From: Elusimicrobiota bacterium
Lineage (GTDB): Bacteria > Elusimicrobiota > Elusimicrobia > Elusimicrobiales > UBA9959
DNA length: 7,904 nt
Assembly (NCBI GenBank): GCA_030637365.1
Contig: DAOWGR010000160.1
Span: 1 to 7,904, forward strand
Reading direction: 5' to 3'
In this document: piece after piece, positions 1 to 6,417 of the stretch
How the letters are laid out: each line of letters opens with the position of its first letter
Numbering within the stretch: the stretch's first letter is position 1
The notes under the pieces: generated by a model
What the model was told of the DNA's origin: nothing
Databases searched by the model: none
Seen by the model: the letters and a program-made list of their open reading frames with translations, nothing else
Position numbers and translations under genes: made by a program

Positions 1-93
1 CATGCCGTTAATATCCACTAAAGCTTTAGGTATTGTATTTGTCAGCGGCCTGAGCCTTGTTCCAAGCCCGGCCGCCAAAATCATCGCTTTCAC
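1..93 (-). CDS. Sugar-1-phosphate nucleotidyltransferase, N-terminal fragment (MurU/GlmU/RmlA-like), cut by window edge
   Basis: Only the first 31 codons are present; the gene runs off the window at base 1. The fragment carries the nucleotide-binding signature of the NTP_transferase family, with AAGLGTRLRPLT at residues 7-18 followed by PKAL at residues 22-25 (family knowledge). Such enzymes join a sugar-1-phosphate to an NTP, giving an NDP-sugar and pyrophosphate. The start is GTG at 93-91, giving the usual MKAMILAAG beginning. It overlaps the upstream kinase stop as GTGA, so the two are probably translationally coupled. AAGGAG on the minus strand at 110-105 lies 11 bases before the GTG. Next to an AmgK-like kinase, a MurU-type MurNAc/GlcNAc-1-phosphate uridylyltransferase is the likeliest role. 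Mannose-1-phosphate guanylyltransferase or glucose-1-phosphate thymidylyltransferase cannot be excluded from 31 residues. Confidence 0.85.
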   Translation of the reverse strand, partial: MKAMILAAGLGTRLRPLTNTIPKALVDINGM

Positions 94-1559
94 TTTAAAC
101 TTGTCTCCTTTTTAATTTCTCTATGCGAGATTTCAATTTTAACCTTATACTCGCTTTCAATAATTTTTTTAACGCGCTCGCAACAATAAACCGAGCGATG
201 CCTTCCGCCCGTACAACCGAATGAAACCATTAAATCGGTAAAATTGCGCTTCTGATAATTTTCAACGGATTGTCTTATAAGAAAAAGAACATTATTAATA
301 AATTTTTCAACCTCGCTTTCTTTTTCAAAGAATTTAATTACCTCCGCGTCTTTTCCCGTCATAATCGCGTATTTTTTAACTCTGCCCGGATTCGGCAATG
401 ACCTGCAATCAAAAATATATCCTCCGCCATGGCCTTTTTCATCGGAGGGCAAACCGTTTCTAAACGAGAAACTCTGCATTCTGACGGTCAATCTAAGATT
501 CGTATCGCCGAATTGCCTTAAATACGACGAGACCGCTATGCGTTTAAATACTCGCATAAGCTCGGGAACTTTTACCGGCATCTCGCTATTATGCAAAAGA
601 TATTCTATATTTCTGACCGCGTATGGTATGCTTTGAAGAAAATGAGTCTTTCTCTCATAAAATCCCCTTAAACCGTAAGCCCCCATCGCCTGCATTATCC
701 GTATATAAGCGAAAGAATGATAATAGCGCATAAACTCGGCTCTGTCTATTTTCGCGATACCGGTTACAGCGTCCAAATAATAATTTAAAAGCTCTTTGCG
801 GTTATCCGGCGGAATATCGGCTTTTCCGTCATATAACAGAGAGGCGATATCATATTGCAAAGCGCCCCTTCTACCCCCCTGATAATCAATAAAAAACGGC
901 TTGCCGCCCTTAAGCATAATATTCCTGGATTGAAAATCGCGATAAAGAAAAAAATCGCTTTCGGCTTTTAACAGAAAATCCGCGAAAACTTCAAAATCTT
1001 TTTCAAGCTTTTGTTCATTAAATTCAATCTGGCTTAGCCTTAGGAAATAATACTTAAAATAATTCAAATCCCACATTATGGACTGCTTGTCAAAACTCCC
1101 GCGAGGATAACAATATTTATAATTGAGGCTTCTGCCTTCAGCCTGAAACTTCGGCAGCCATTCTATCGCCTTGCGATAAGCCTTCATAGCCTCTTGCGGA
1201 AAATCATAAGATGGCCTTACCGAATTTAAATATTTGAACAAAGTAGTATCGCCAAAATCTTCTTCCAAATAAATATTTTTCAAACGCTCATCGGCATAAA
1301 TTTCCGGCACAGGCAAATTCATTTTCCTAAAATGTTTTGAAAATTCCAAAAAAGCGGTATTCTCAAGCTTGTCCGGCCCAAAAACGCCTATAACGCTTTT
1401 ATCCGAATTTTTAATTCTAAAAATTCTTCTTGACGAACCATCGCCTTTTAAAGAAACCAAGCTTTCAACTTTCCCTCCAAAGGTTCTTTCAAAAAGCGCT
1501 TTAAGATTTTTTTCGGCAATTGAAGGCCGAACTAAAGTTTCCGATTTTTCTGTCCGCAT
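90..1559 (-). CDS. AmgK-like amino-sugar kinase fused to RapZ C-terminal domain
   Basis: This 489-residue protein has two parts. Residues about 20-345 form an aminoglycoside-phosphotransferase/choline-kinase fold. Its catalytic loop is LYRDFQSRNIML (205-216; D208 base, N213), a Tyr variant of the usual HxDxxxxN, followed by the metal-binding FFIDYQ (D225) and QYDIASLL. This matches AmgK-type kinases that phosphorylate MurNAc or GlcNAc at C1. Residues about 355-485 match the RapZ/YvcJ C-terminal domain: FSFRNGLP, FDCRSLPNPGR (383-393), and GCTGGRHRSVY (448-458). The RapZ N-terminal P-loop ATPase is absent. In E. coli the RapZ C-terminal domain binds glucosamine-6-phosphate and small RNAs. The gene is coupled by GTGA overlap to a sugar nucleotidyltransferase, which supports amino-sugar salvage. 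The start ATG has only a weak AGGGG-type ribosome site. The exact sugar substrate is inferred. I recall similar fusions annotated in Bacteroidota but cannot check. Confidence 0.88.
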   Translation of the reverse strand: MRTEKSETLVRPSIAEKNLKALFERTFGGKVESLVSLKGDGSSRRIFRIKNSDKSVIGVFGPDKLENTAFLEFSKHFRKMNLPVPEIYADERLKNIYLEEDFGDTTLFKYLNSVRPSYDFPQEAMKAYRKAIEWLPKFQAEGRSLNYKYCYPRGSFDKQSIMWDLNYFKYYFLRLSQIEFNEQKLEKDFEVFADFLLKAESDFFLYRDFQSRNIMLKGGKPFFIDYQGGRRGALQYDIASLLYDGKADIPPDNRKELLNYYLDAVTGIAKIDRAEFMRYYHSFAYIRIMQAMGAYGLRGFYERKTHFLQSIPYAVRNIEYLLHNSEMPVKVPELMRVFKRIAVSSYLRQFGDTNLRLTVRMQSFSFRNGLPSDEKGHGGGYIFDCRSLPNPGRVKKYAIMTGKDAEVIKFFEKESEVEKFINNVLFLIRQSVENYQKRNFTDLMVSFGCTGGRHRSVYCCERVKKIIESEYKVKIEISHREIKKETSLK

Positions 1560-1577
1560 TGTTTTACCCCTACCCTA

Positions 1578-1600
1578 TCCGCTAATATGCAAACAGCGGA
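1578..1600. repeat. Inverted repeat upstream of the kinase-RapZ gene
   Basis: TCCGCT at 1578-1583 and AGCGGA at 1595-1600 are perfect inverted arms of six bases with an 11-base spacer. They end 19 bases before the start codon of the kinase fusion. The element could be an operator or a short 5'-leader hairpin. Six-base arms can occur by chance, so the function is unknown. Confidence 0.35.
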
Positions 1601-1603
1601 AAT

Positions 1604-1631
1604 AAGTTAATAAGTTGATATGTTGATACGG
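1604..1631. repeat. Degenerate 8-base-period array
   Basis: On the plus strand, AAGTTAAT, AAGTTGAT and ATGTTGAT follow in strict 8-base phase, and a weaker fourth unit starts ACGG. The units share the pattern AWGTTRAT but are not identical. The array lies between the purine-operon terminator and the kinase fusion start. The 12-mer TAAGTTGATATG inside it (1611-1622) recurs exactly at 7801-7812. Confidence 0.6.
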
Positions 1632-1658
1632 AAAAAAAGGGATATAAAATCTCCCTTT
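1632..1658 (-). terminator. Rho-independent terminator of the purine cluster
   Basis: Read on the minus strand, an arm at 1658-1649 pairs with an arm at 1645-1636 as a 10-base stem with one mismatch (AAAGGGAGAT against ATATCCCTTT) and a 3-base loop. A run of seven T at 1638-1632 overlaps the foot of the stem. It lies 146 bases past the purN-purH stop and 73 bases before the kinase fusion start. It therefore separates the two minus-strand units, and the kinase unit needs its own promoter within about 1560-1631, or readthrough. Confidence 0.75.
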
Positions 1659-1659
1659 A

Positions 1660-1803
1660 GCCGCGCTGTTATCCGTTCTCCGATTTCCGCTTCTTACTCT
1701 TTCTTTATTTATGCCGTTACCTGTAGTGACTGGTGACATGCAACTTGTAACATGATTGCTATTCTACTGCCAAACTGTATCACTGTCGAACTGCCGCGCT
1801 GTT
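1660..1803. repeat. Intergenic block of degenerate 7- and 8-base arrays bounded by an 11-bp direct repeat
   Basis: GCCGCGCTGTT occurs at 1660-1670 and again at 1793-1803, directly touching the purN-purH stop codon. Read on the minus strand, 1803-1756 gives six 8-base units with CAG (TAG in the last) at positions 3-5. Next, 1754-1720 gives five 7-base units of the type CAWGTYA, and 1689-1669 gives three 7-base units beginning CGGA. The units share spacing and core bases rather than full identity. No open frame or known RNA motif was recognised. It may be a decayed or variable repeat tract, but no named family is claimed. Confidence 0.6.
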
Positions 1804-3984
1804 TTAATGCCTGAAATGCCTGATTCCCGTCATTACCATACTGATGCCGAATTTATCGGCCGTCTCAATCACTTCCTTATCCCTTATTGAACCGCCCGGC
1901 TGAATTATTGTAGAAATCCCCAGTTTTGCCGCCTCTTCAATCGCGTCGGAAAAAGGAAAAAAAGCGTCGGAAGCAAGCGCGAGAATTTCGGGTTTGGGAT
2001 TATCCTTTAAAAACTGCCCGTATTTATGCCCCGCCATAAAAGCCGCGTCCACTCTGGACATCTGCCCCGCTCCTATTCCCACAGTCTGATTTTCATTTGT
2101 CAAAACAATGGCGTTTGACCGAGCGTATTTTACCGCTACCAAAGCGAATTTAAGAGCTTTCTCTTCTCTTGCGGACGGTTTTTTTACAGTCGGGACATCC
2201 CATTTGCCGGCCAGCAATTTCTTATCCTCATCGCTTATTAAAAACTCATCTCCGATTGATTTAAAAACAAGATTGTCTTTGGGAAAATCATTCCATTTAA
2301 GCAATCTCAAATTCTTTTTTTTCTTTAAAATCTCCAAAGCCGCTTTATCAAAACCCGTCGCGCAAATAACTTCAATGAATTTTTTGGACAAAAATTCAGC
2401 TATGCGCCCGTCCAATATTTTATTTACGGCTATTATGCCGCCGAAAGCCGAAAGGGGATCGCAGCTCCACGCTCGTTCAAAGGCCTTTATTATGTCTTTG
2501 CCCGCGCCAATGCCGCAAGGAGTAACATGCTTGAATATAACGGCGGCGGGCTCTTCAAATTCCGTTACAGCTTGCCAAGTTCCGTAAGCGTCCAAAATAT
2601 TATTATAAGAAAGAGGCTTTCCCCGCAATTGTTCAAACGGCAAAACCTTATTTCCCGAATAAAGAGAACAAGCCTGATGAGGATTTTCCCCATAACGCAA
2701 ATCATTTATTTTCTTAAGACTTAAATTCAATTCGTTCGGAAATTTTGTTTCGCCGATATTTTTCACTTTTAATTTTTCACTTATCGCGGCATCATAGCGC
2801 GCCGTATGTTCAAAAGCTTTCAATGACAACTTCTTTCTGGTTTCAATTGAAATGTCGCCCTCATCGGCTGAAATCTCTTTTAATACACTTTCATAATCTT
2901 CCGGAGATGAAAGAACGACCACATCGCGGTAATTCTTGGCCGCGGCCCGCAAAAGAGCCACTCCTCCGATATCAATATTTTCAATTAGCTCGTCCGACCA
3001 CGAAGCCGCTTTTTTAGCGACTTCACTGAACGGATACAAATTGACCGCCACAATATCTATTGAACCGATGCCGAGTTTTTCAATGTCTTCAATGTGAGAG
3101 GCGTCGTCTCTTTTAAAAAGAATTCCGCCATGAACCGCCGGATGAAGAGTTTTAACGCGCCCGCCGAGTATTTCGGGAAATCCCGTAATATTTTCAAGCG
3201 GAGCAACTTTAATGCCCGCCTCGCTTAGCAATTTATAAGTTCCGGAAGTTGAAATTATTTCAACGCCCTTATCGGACAATTTTCTCGCGAATTCAACTAT
3301 GCCGGCTTTATCGGATACCGATATTAAAGCTCTTTTAATTTTTTTAAGCGATTTTTGAGTTTTTTCTTCCGATATTTTCACTTTCCGCCCCTCAATGCGC
3401 AATAAACCATCGCAAAACAATTCAACCGACGAAGGATATAATATATGCTCTTCACGGCTTATTCTTTTTCCAAGTTTTTCCGGAGTGTCCCCGCTCATAA
3501 CGGAAACCGCCCTCTGCCCTATTATGGGGCCTGAGTCATAATCTTTATTCACAAAATGCGTCGTCGCCCCGCTAATGCGCGCGCCCGAAGCCAAGACGGC
3601 CTTATGAACCTTCATTCCATACATACCCTTGCCGCCAAAATTCGGCAATAAAGCGGGATGAATATTCATTATTTTATTTTCAAAAGCGGAAAGAATCAAA
3701 GGCCCAAGTTTAAGCATAAATCCTGCGAGACAAATTAAATCTATCTTATACTTAAGGCATAAATCGGCAAGATGCTTATCATAAGCTTCAGGATTTTTAA
3801 AATCCGACAAACTCGCCACTACACTCGGAATATTTTCTTTTTCGGCTCTTTTTACGGCGCCGGCGTTTTTATCGCTTGAAACAAGCAAAGCGATTTTACC
3901 CTTAATTTGTTTCGCCCGAGCAGCGTCCGCCAAAGCCTGAAAATTAGTTCCCTCGCCCGAAGCGAATATCGCTATATTTTTCAC
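1804..3984 (-). CDS. purH: PurN-PurH fusion: GAR transformylase plus AICAR transformylase/IMP cyclohydrolase
   Basis: This 726-residue cytosolic enzyme covers three activities of IMP synthesis. Residues 1 to about 200 are PurN: the GEGTNFQAL loop at 10-18, the catalytic NIHPALLP (N107, H109), and D150 in DYDSGPII. Residues about 217-726 are a full-length PurH. Its IMP cyclohydrolase part has SVSDKAGIVEF, STSGTYKLL and GGRVKTLHPAVHGG (274-287). Its AICAR transformylase part has the catalytic pair K485-H486 in FKHVTPCG, and the chain ends in the typical GIRHFRH. A lysine-rich linker of roughly 15 residues joins the parts, and both are complete, so neither is decaying. The start is GTG at 3984, with AGGA eight bases upstream. 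It lies two bases after the serine hydrolase stop, so the genes are surely cotranscribed. Both transformylases use 10-formyl-tetrahydrofolate. Confidence 0.96.
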   Translation of the reverse strand: MKNIAIFASGEGTNFQALADAARAKQIKGKIALLVSSDKNAGAVKRAEKENIPSVVASLSDFKNPEAYDKHLADLCLKYKIDLICLAGFMLKLGPLILSAFENKIMNIHPALLPNFGGKGMYGMKVHKAVLASGARISGATTHFVNKDYDSGPIIGQRAVSVMSGDTPEKLGKRISREEHILYPSSVELFCDGLLRIEGRKVKISEEKTQKSLKKIKRALISVSDKAGIVEFARKLSDKGVEIISTSGTYKLLSEAGIKVAPLENITGFPEILGGRVKTLHPAVHGGILFKRDDASHIEDIEKLGIGSIDIVAVNLYPFSEVAKKAASWSDELIENIDIGGVALLRAAAKNYRDVVVLSSPEDYESVLKEISADEGDISIETRKKLSLKAFEHTARYDAAISEKLKVKNIGETKFPNELNLSLKKINDLRYGENPHQACSLYSGNKVLPFEQLRGKPLSYNNILDAYGTWQAVTEFEEPAAVIFKHVTPCGIGAGKDIIKAFERAWSCDPLSAFGGIIAVNKILDGRIAEFLSKKFIEVICATGFDKAALEILKKKKNLRLLKWNDFPKDNLVFKSIGDEFLISDEDKKLLAGKWDVPTVKKPSAREEKALKFALVAVKYARSNAIVLTNENQTVGIGAGQMSRVDAAFMAGHKYGQFLKDNPKPEILALASDAFFPFSDAIEEAAKLGISTIIQPGGSIRDKEVIETADKFGISMVMTGIRHFRH
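3379..3393 (-). promoter_or_regulatory. Possible internal ribosome site and GTG start for a stand-alone PurH
   Basis: In the linker of the purN-purH fusion, the minus strand reads GAGGGG (3393-3388), six bases, then an in-frame GTG (V202, 3381-3379). This geometry suits translation initiation and would yield PurH alone with a short N-terminal extension. Arg-Gly-rich coding sequence could produce the match by chance, so confidence is low. Confidence 0.25.
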
Positions 3985-3986
3985 TT

Positions 3987-5309
3987 TTATCGTCCTATAA
4001 AATCTATCGCCGACTGCATTATTTCAAAAAACTTCTGTTCCTCCAAGGTTGCACTTTCATTATTCCAGGAGGCGCTTAAACAATACCATTCATCTTTTTT
4101 TGTCTTTAAAAGCCATGTCATATTTAAAACCCCCGGCTCCGAGCCGCCTTTATAACCCACATAATCAAACTTATCCTTGGGCGCGTTTAAGCCGGGATTT
4201 ATTCGCATTATGCCCAATGCCGCGTCATCGTTTTTCTTGCGGAAATAATCCATCAGATTGCAAAGATCTTGCGGACTTGCCGGCCATTCTATTCTGTTTA
4301 TCTCAAACGGTTTTTTTGTAAACAAGTTCGCGTCCAAAGGGATTTTCGGCAAGTCTTCATCCAAAATTCTATAGCGCTCTTTAAGGCCGGCACTTAAATA
4401 GCGCTCAGCTATATGAATTGAACTTTTAAGCTTAAACATTTCCGAAGTTTTGAGAAAAGGTTTTAAAAGTTTGGGCTTAGCGCAGCCAAGTTTTTCAAGC
4501 CTCTTTTCTATGTTCTTTCGCCCGAGATAATCCATTATAACATCGGCCGCGGTATTATCGCTTTTTGATATCATTCTGGCGGCAAGGCTATAAAGCGTAA
4601 GTTTGGCGCCTTCCGGCCAATTTCGCAATTCTCCGACAGGCAATGATTTGCTTTCTTCTTTGAGACCAATAACCTTTTTCCATGAATGCTTTCCTTCAAC
4701 CAAAGCCGCTAAAGTATACAGCTTAAATGTCGAGCCGATAGCGAAAACTTCCGTTCCGTTTATGGATTCAATTTCAGCCTTGGGAGCGTCTAATTTTTTA
4801 AACATAAAACCGACTCTGCCGGGCAACTCTTCAAGCTTTGATTTAATATCCTCAATATCAACCTCCTCTTGATACGGCGGCTTAAAAAAAAGCCTTGTTA
4901 TTCTGCCTCTTCGAGGTTCTATGGTTATGGACGCGGGAATTAAATAATCTCTATCGGTATAAAAAATAAAATTGGCGGAAGTGACGCTGTCAATTGAAAC
5001 AAATTTTACCTTAAGAACTTTGCCGTGCATTTCATAAAGACTTTTGAGAATATGCTTGATTTTTTTATAAGACAAGGTTTTAAAAAAAGAGCGATGAAAA
5101 GCGTTAAGAAGCTTAATGGGATTTTCGTTTATTCTGGACGCGGTGCGCCACGCGGCTTTCAATAATTTTTTTCTCGCTTTCGGATTTAGCTTTTGTTTAA
5201 CAATGGTTTCCGTTTTATCCCCTCTGACTTTAATATCCTCGGCGCAAAACCCAAAAGAAACCACTGAAAACATTAACATTATCAAAAACATTCCTTTAAA
5301 TATCTTCAT
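3987..5309 (-). CDS. Exported beta-lactamase-fold serine hydrolase (class A/PBP-like)
   Basis: This 440-residue protein has a cleavable-looking signal (MKIFK, a hydrophobic stretch at about 7-21, cleavage near 20-23) and no lipobox. Residues about 65-145 look like a small alpha+beta (NTF2-like) domain of the kind found before some class A-like hydrolases such as ORF12 of the clavulanate cluster. The C-terminal domain has the three active-site motifs in order: STFK (193-196; nucleophile S193), SDN (250-252) and KGGS (387-390). I cannot find the omega-loop ExxLN that provides Glu166 in true class A beta-lactamases, so an esterase or peptidoglycan-related role is as likely as resistance. The start has an excellent AAGGAG site six bases upstream. 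It sits inside the purine cluster, 117 bases after purM and two bases before purN-purH. The substrate is unknown. Confidence 0.85.
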   Translation of the reverse strand: MKIFKGMFLIMLMFSVVSFGFCAEDIKVRGDKTETIVKQKLNPKARKKLLKAAWRTASRINENPIKLLNAFHRSFFKTLSYKKIKHILKSLYEMHGKVLKVKFVSIDSVTSANFIFYTDRDYLIPASITIEPRRGRITRLFFKPPYQEEVDIEDIKSKLEELPGRVGFMFKKLDAPKAEIESINGTEVFAIGSTFKLYTLAALVEGKHSWKKVIGLKEESKSLPVGELRNWPEGAKLTLYSLAARMISKSDNTAADVIMDYLGRKNIEKRLEKLGCAKPKLLKPFLKTSEMFKLKSSIHIAERYLSAGLKERYRILDEDLPKIPLDANLFTKKPFEINRIEWPASPQDLCNLMDYFRKKNDDAALGIMRINPGLNAPKDKFDYVGYKGGSEPGVLNMTWLLKTKKDEWYCLSASWNNESATLEEQKFFEIMQSAIDFIGR

Positions 5310-5315
5310 TTAATT

Positions 5316-5321
5316 CTCCTT
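5316..5321 (-). promoter_or_regulatory. Strong Shine-Dalgarno site of the serine hydrolase gene
   Basis: AAGGAG on the minus strand lies six bases before the ATG at 5309, which fixes that start. It is among the best ribosome sites in the window and fits efficient independent translation despite the 117-base gap after purM. Confidence 0.75.
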
Positions 5322-5325
5322 AAAT

Positions 5326-5337
5326 TAACAGCTGTTA
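5326..5337. promoter_or_regulatory. 12-bp perfect palindrome before the serine hydrolase gene
   Basis: TAACAGCTGTTA is a perfect palindrome placed four bases upstream of the ribosome site and 16 bases before the start codon of the serine hydrolase gene. Its ACAnnTGT core resembles the TACAnnTGTA operator of BlaI/MecI/CopY repressors, although the outer bases are swapped. It may be an operator or simply chance. No regulator gene is in the window. Confidence 0.4.
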
Positions 5338-5360
5338 GAGGAACAGATTAAGGTTTTTTC

Positions 5361-5420
5361 TTTACTGTTCTCAGCTCACTACTTTCTGATTTCTGCCGGC
5401 TGTCTCGCTGTCGAGCTGCC
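5361..5420. repeat. Degenerate 8- then 7-base-period array between purM and the serine hydrolase gene
   Basis: Read on the minus strand from 5420, three 8-base units carry CAG at positions 3-5 (for example GGCAGCTC and GACAGCGA). The pattern then passes in phase into five 7-base units from 5395 to 5361, beginning CAGAAAT and CAGAAAG and then more diverged. It has the same style and CAG core as the tract at 1660-1803. It interrupts the purine cluster, and no hairpin terminator is visible in it. Confidence 0.55.
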
Positions 5421-5426
5421 AAGCTT

Positions 5427-6392
5427 TTACTTTACCACTACGCTTTTCTTGCCTCTTTTTATTTCACCTATAACAACGGCGTTTTTAAGAGTCTTAAGCG
5501 CGAGCTTCGCGTTTTCCTTTCTGACAACGGCTATCATGCCGATCCCCATATTAAAAGTTTTCCACATTTCTTTGTCCGGCACATTCCCGATTTTTTGAAT
5601 TTCTTTCATTATGGAGGGAACTTTCCATTTCTTTTTATAAACAACGGCCTGAATGTTTTTAGGCAATATTCTGATAAGATTTCCCTCAATGCCGCCGCCG
5701 GTTATATGAGCGAGACCCAGAACGCCGTCCTTATTTTTTAACGCGGCGCGTAATTTCTTTATATCTTTCACATAAATCTTTGTCGGAATTAAAAGTTTTA
5801 CCGCGTATTTTTTCAGCATATTCCCTTTTTCAAGAACTTTTCTTATAAGAGAAAATCCGTTTGAATGAAACCCTGTGGATTTCAAGCCGATTAAAACATC
5901 CCCCGGTTTTATATTTAAGCCGTTTATAATCTTGGCATTTTCAACTATGCCGACTGAAAAACCCGCCAGATCATATTCTCCGTCTTTATAAAAACCCGGC
6001 ATTTCGGCTGTCTCTCCGCCCAATAAAACGGATTCGGCCCGCTTGCAGCCTTCAAGAATGCCTTTCATTATTTGCTTGGATCTTGCCAAATTCAATTTTC
6101 CCACCGCGTAATAATCCAGAAACAAAAGAGGCCGCGCCCCGCAAACGATAATATCGTTTACGCACATGGCGACCAAATCAATGCCTATGGTATCATGCTT
6201 ATTAAGCATAAAAGCAAGTTTAAGTTTTGTTCCCACTCCATCGGTTGAAGCGACAATACTGTTCTTATTTCCCGATTCCTTAATGGGCAAAATTCCGGCG
6301 AATCCCCCTATGGCTTTGGATTTTTGTTCAAGAAATTTGGTAAATTTATCCGCGAGTTTAATATTAACGCCGGATTTTTTATAAGTAGACAT
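5427..6392 (-). CDS. purM: Phosphoribosylformylglycinamidine cyclo-ligase (AIR synthetase)
   Basis: PurM closes the imidazole ring, converting FGAM and ATP to AIR in de novo purine synthesis. The 321-residue protein is slightly shorter than the usual roughly 345 but carries all the family signatures. These are STDGVGTK at 49-56 (nucleotide loop), DLVAMCVND at 72-80, GGETAEMPG at 125-133, STGFHSNGFSLIR at 172-184, HITGGGIEGN at 229-238 and FNMGIGM at 280-286. The C-terminus is trimmed, ending in a lysine-rich tail. The start ATG is preceded by AGAGG at five bases. It lies 25 bases after the purE stop, which indicates cotranscription. Its product AIR is the substrate for carboxylation and feeds PurE. 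Confidence 0.96.
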   Translation of the reverse strand: MSTYKKSGVNIKLADKFTKFLEQKSKAIGGFAGILPIKESGNKNSIVASTDGVGTKLKLAFMLNKHDTIGIDLVAMCVNDIIVCGARPLLFLDYYAVGKLNLARSKQIMKGILEGCKRAESVLLGGETAEMPGFYKDGEYDLAGFSVGIVENAKIINGLNIKPGDVLIGLKSTGFHSNGFSLIRKVLEKGNMLKKYAVKLLIPTKIYVKDIKKLRAALKNKDGVLGLAHITGGGIEGNLIRILPKNIQAVVYKKKWKVPSIMKEIQKIGNVPDKEMWKTFNMGIGMIAVVRKENAKLALKTLKNAVVIGEIKRGKKSVVVK

Positions 6393-6417
6393 TCAGGCCT
6401 CTTTGAAGATAATCTTT

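Noticed and set aside
90..1559. Bacteroidota origin, suggested by the kinase-RapZ architecture
   Set aside because: Clear Shine-Dalgarno sites before several genes and two GTG starts are atypical of that phylum; the locus may simply be shared between phyla.
1600..1803. CRISPR array or small tandem-repeat minisatellite
   Set aside because: Units are 7-8 bases, degenerate and without spacers of 25-40 bases, so they are not CRISPR repeats.
2108..2587. Plus-strand open frame of 159 codons inside the purN-purH gene
   Set aside because: It lies wholly opposite a well-conserved enzyme, has no recognisable domain and no ribosome site, and its composition follows the opposite-strand codons.
3300..3400. 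Frameshift or assembly error joining separate purN and purH genes
   Set aside because: Both domains are complete and in one frame with a plausible lysine-rich linker and no stop codon remnant; read-level confirmation would still be useful.
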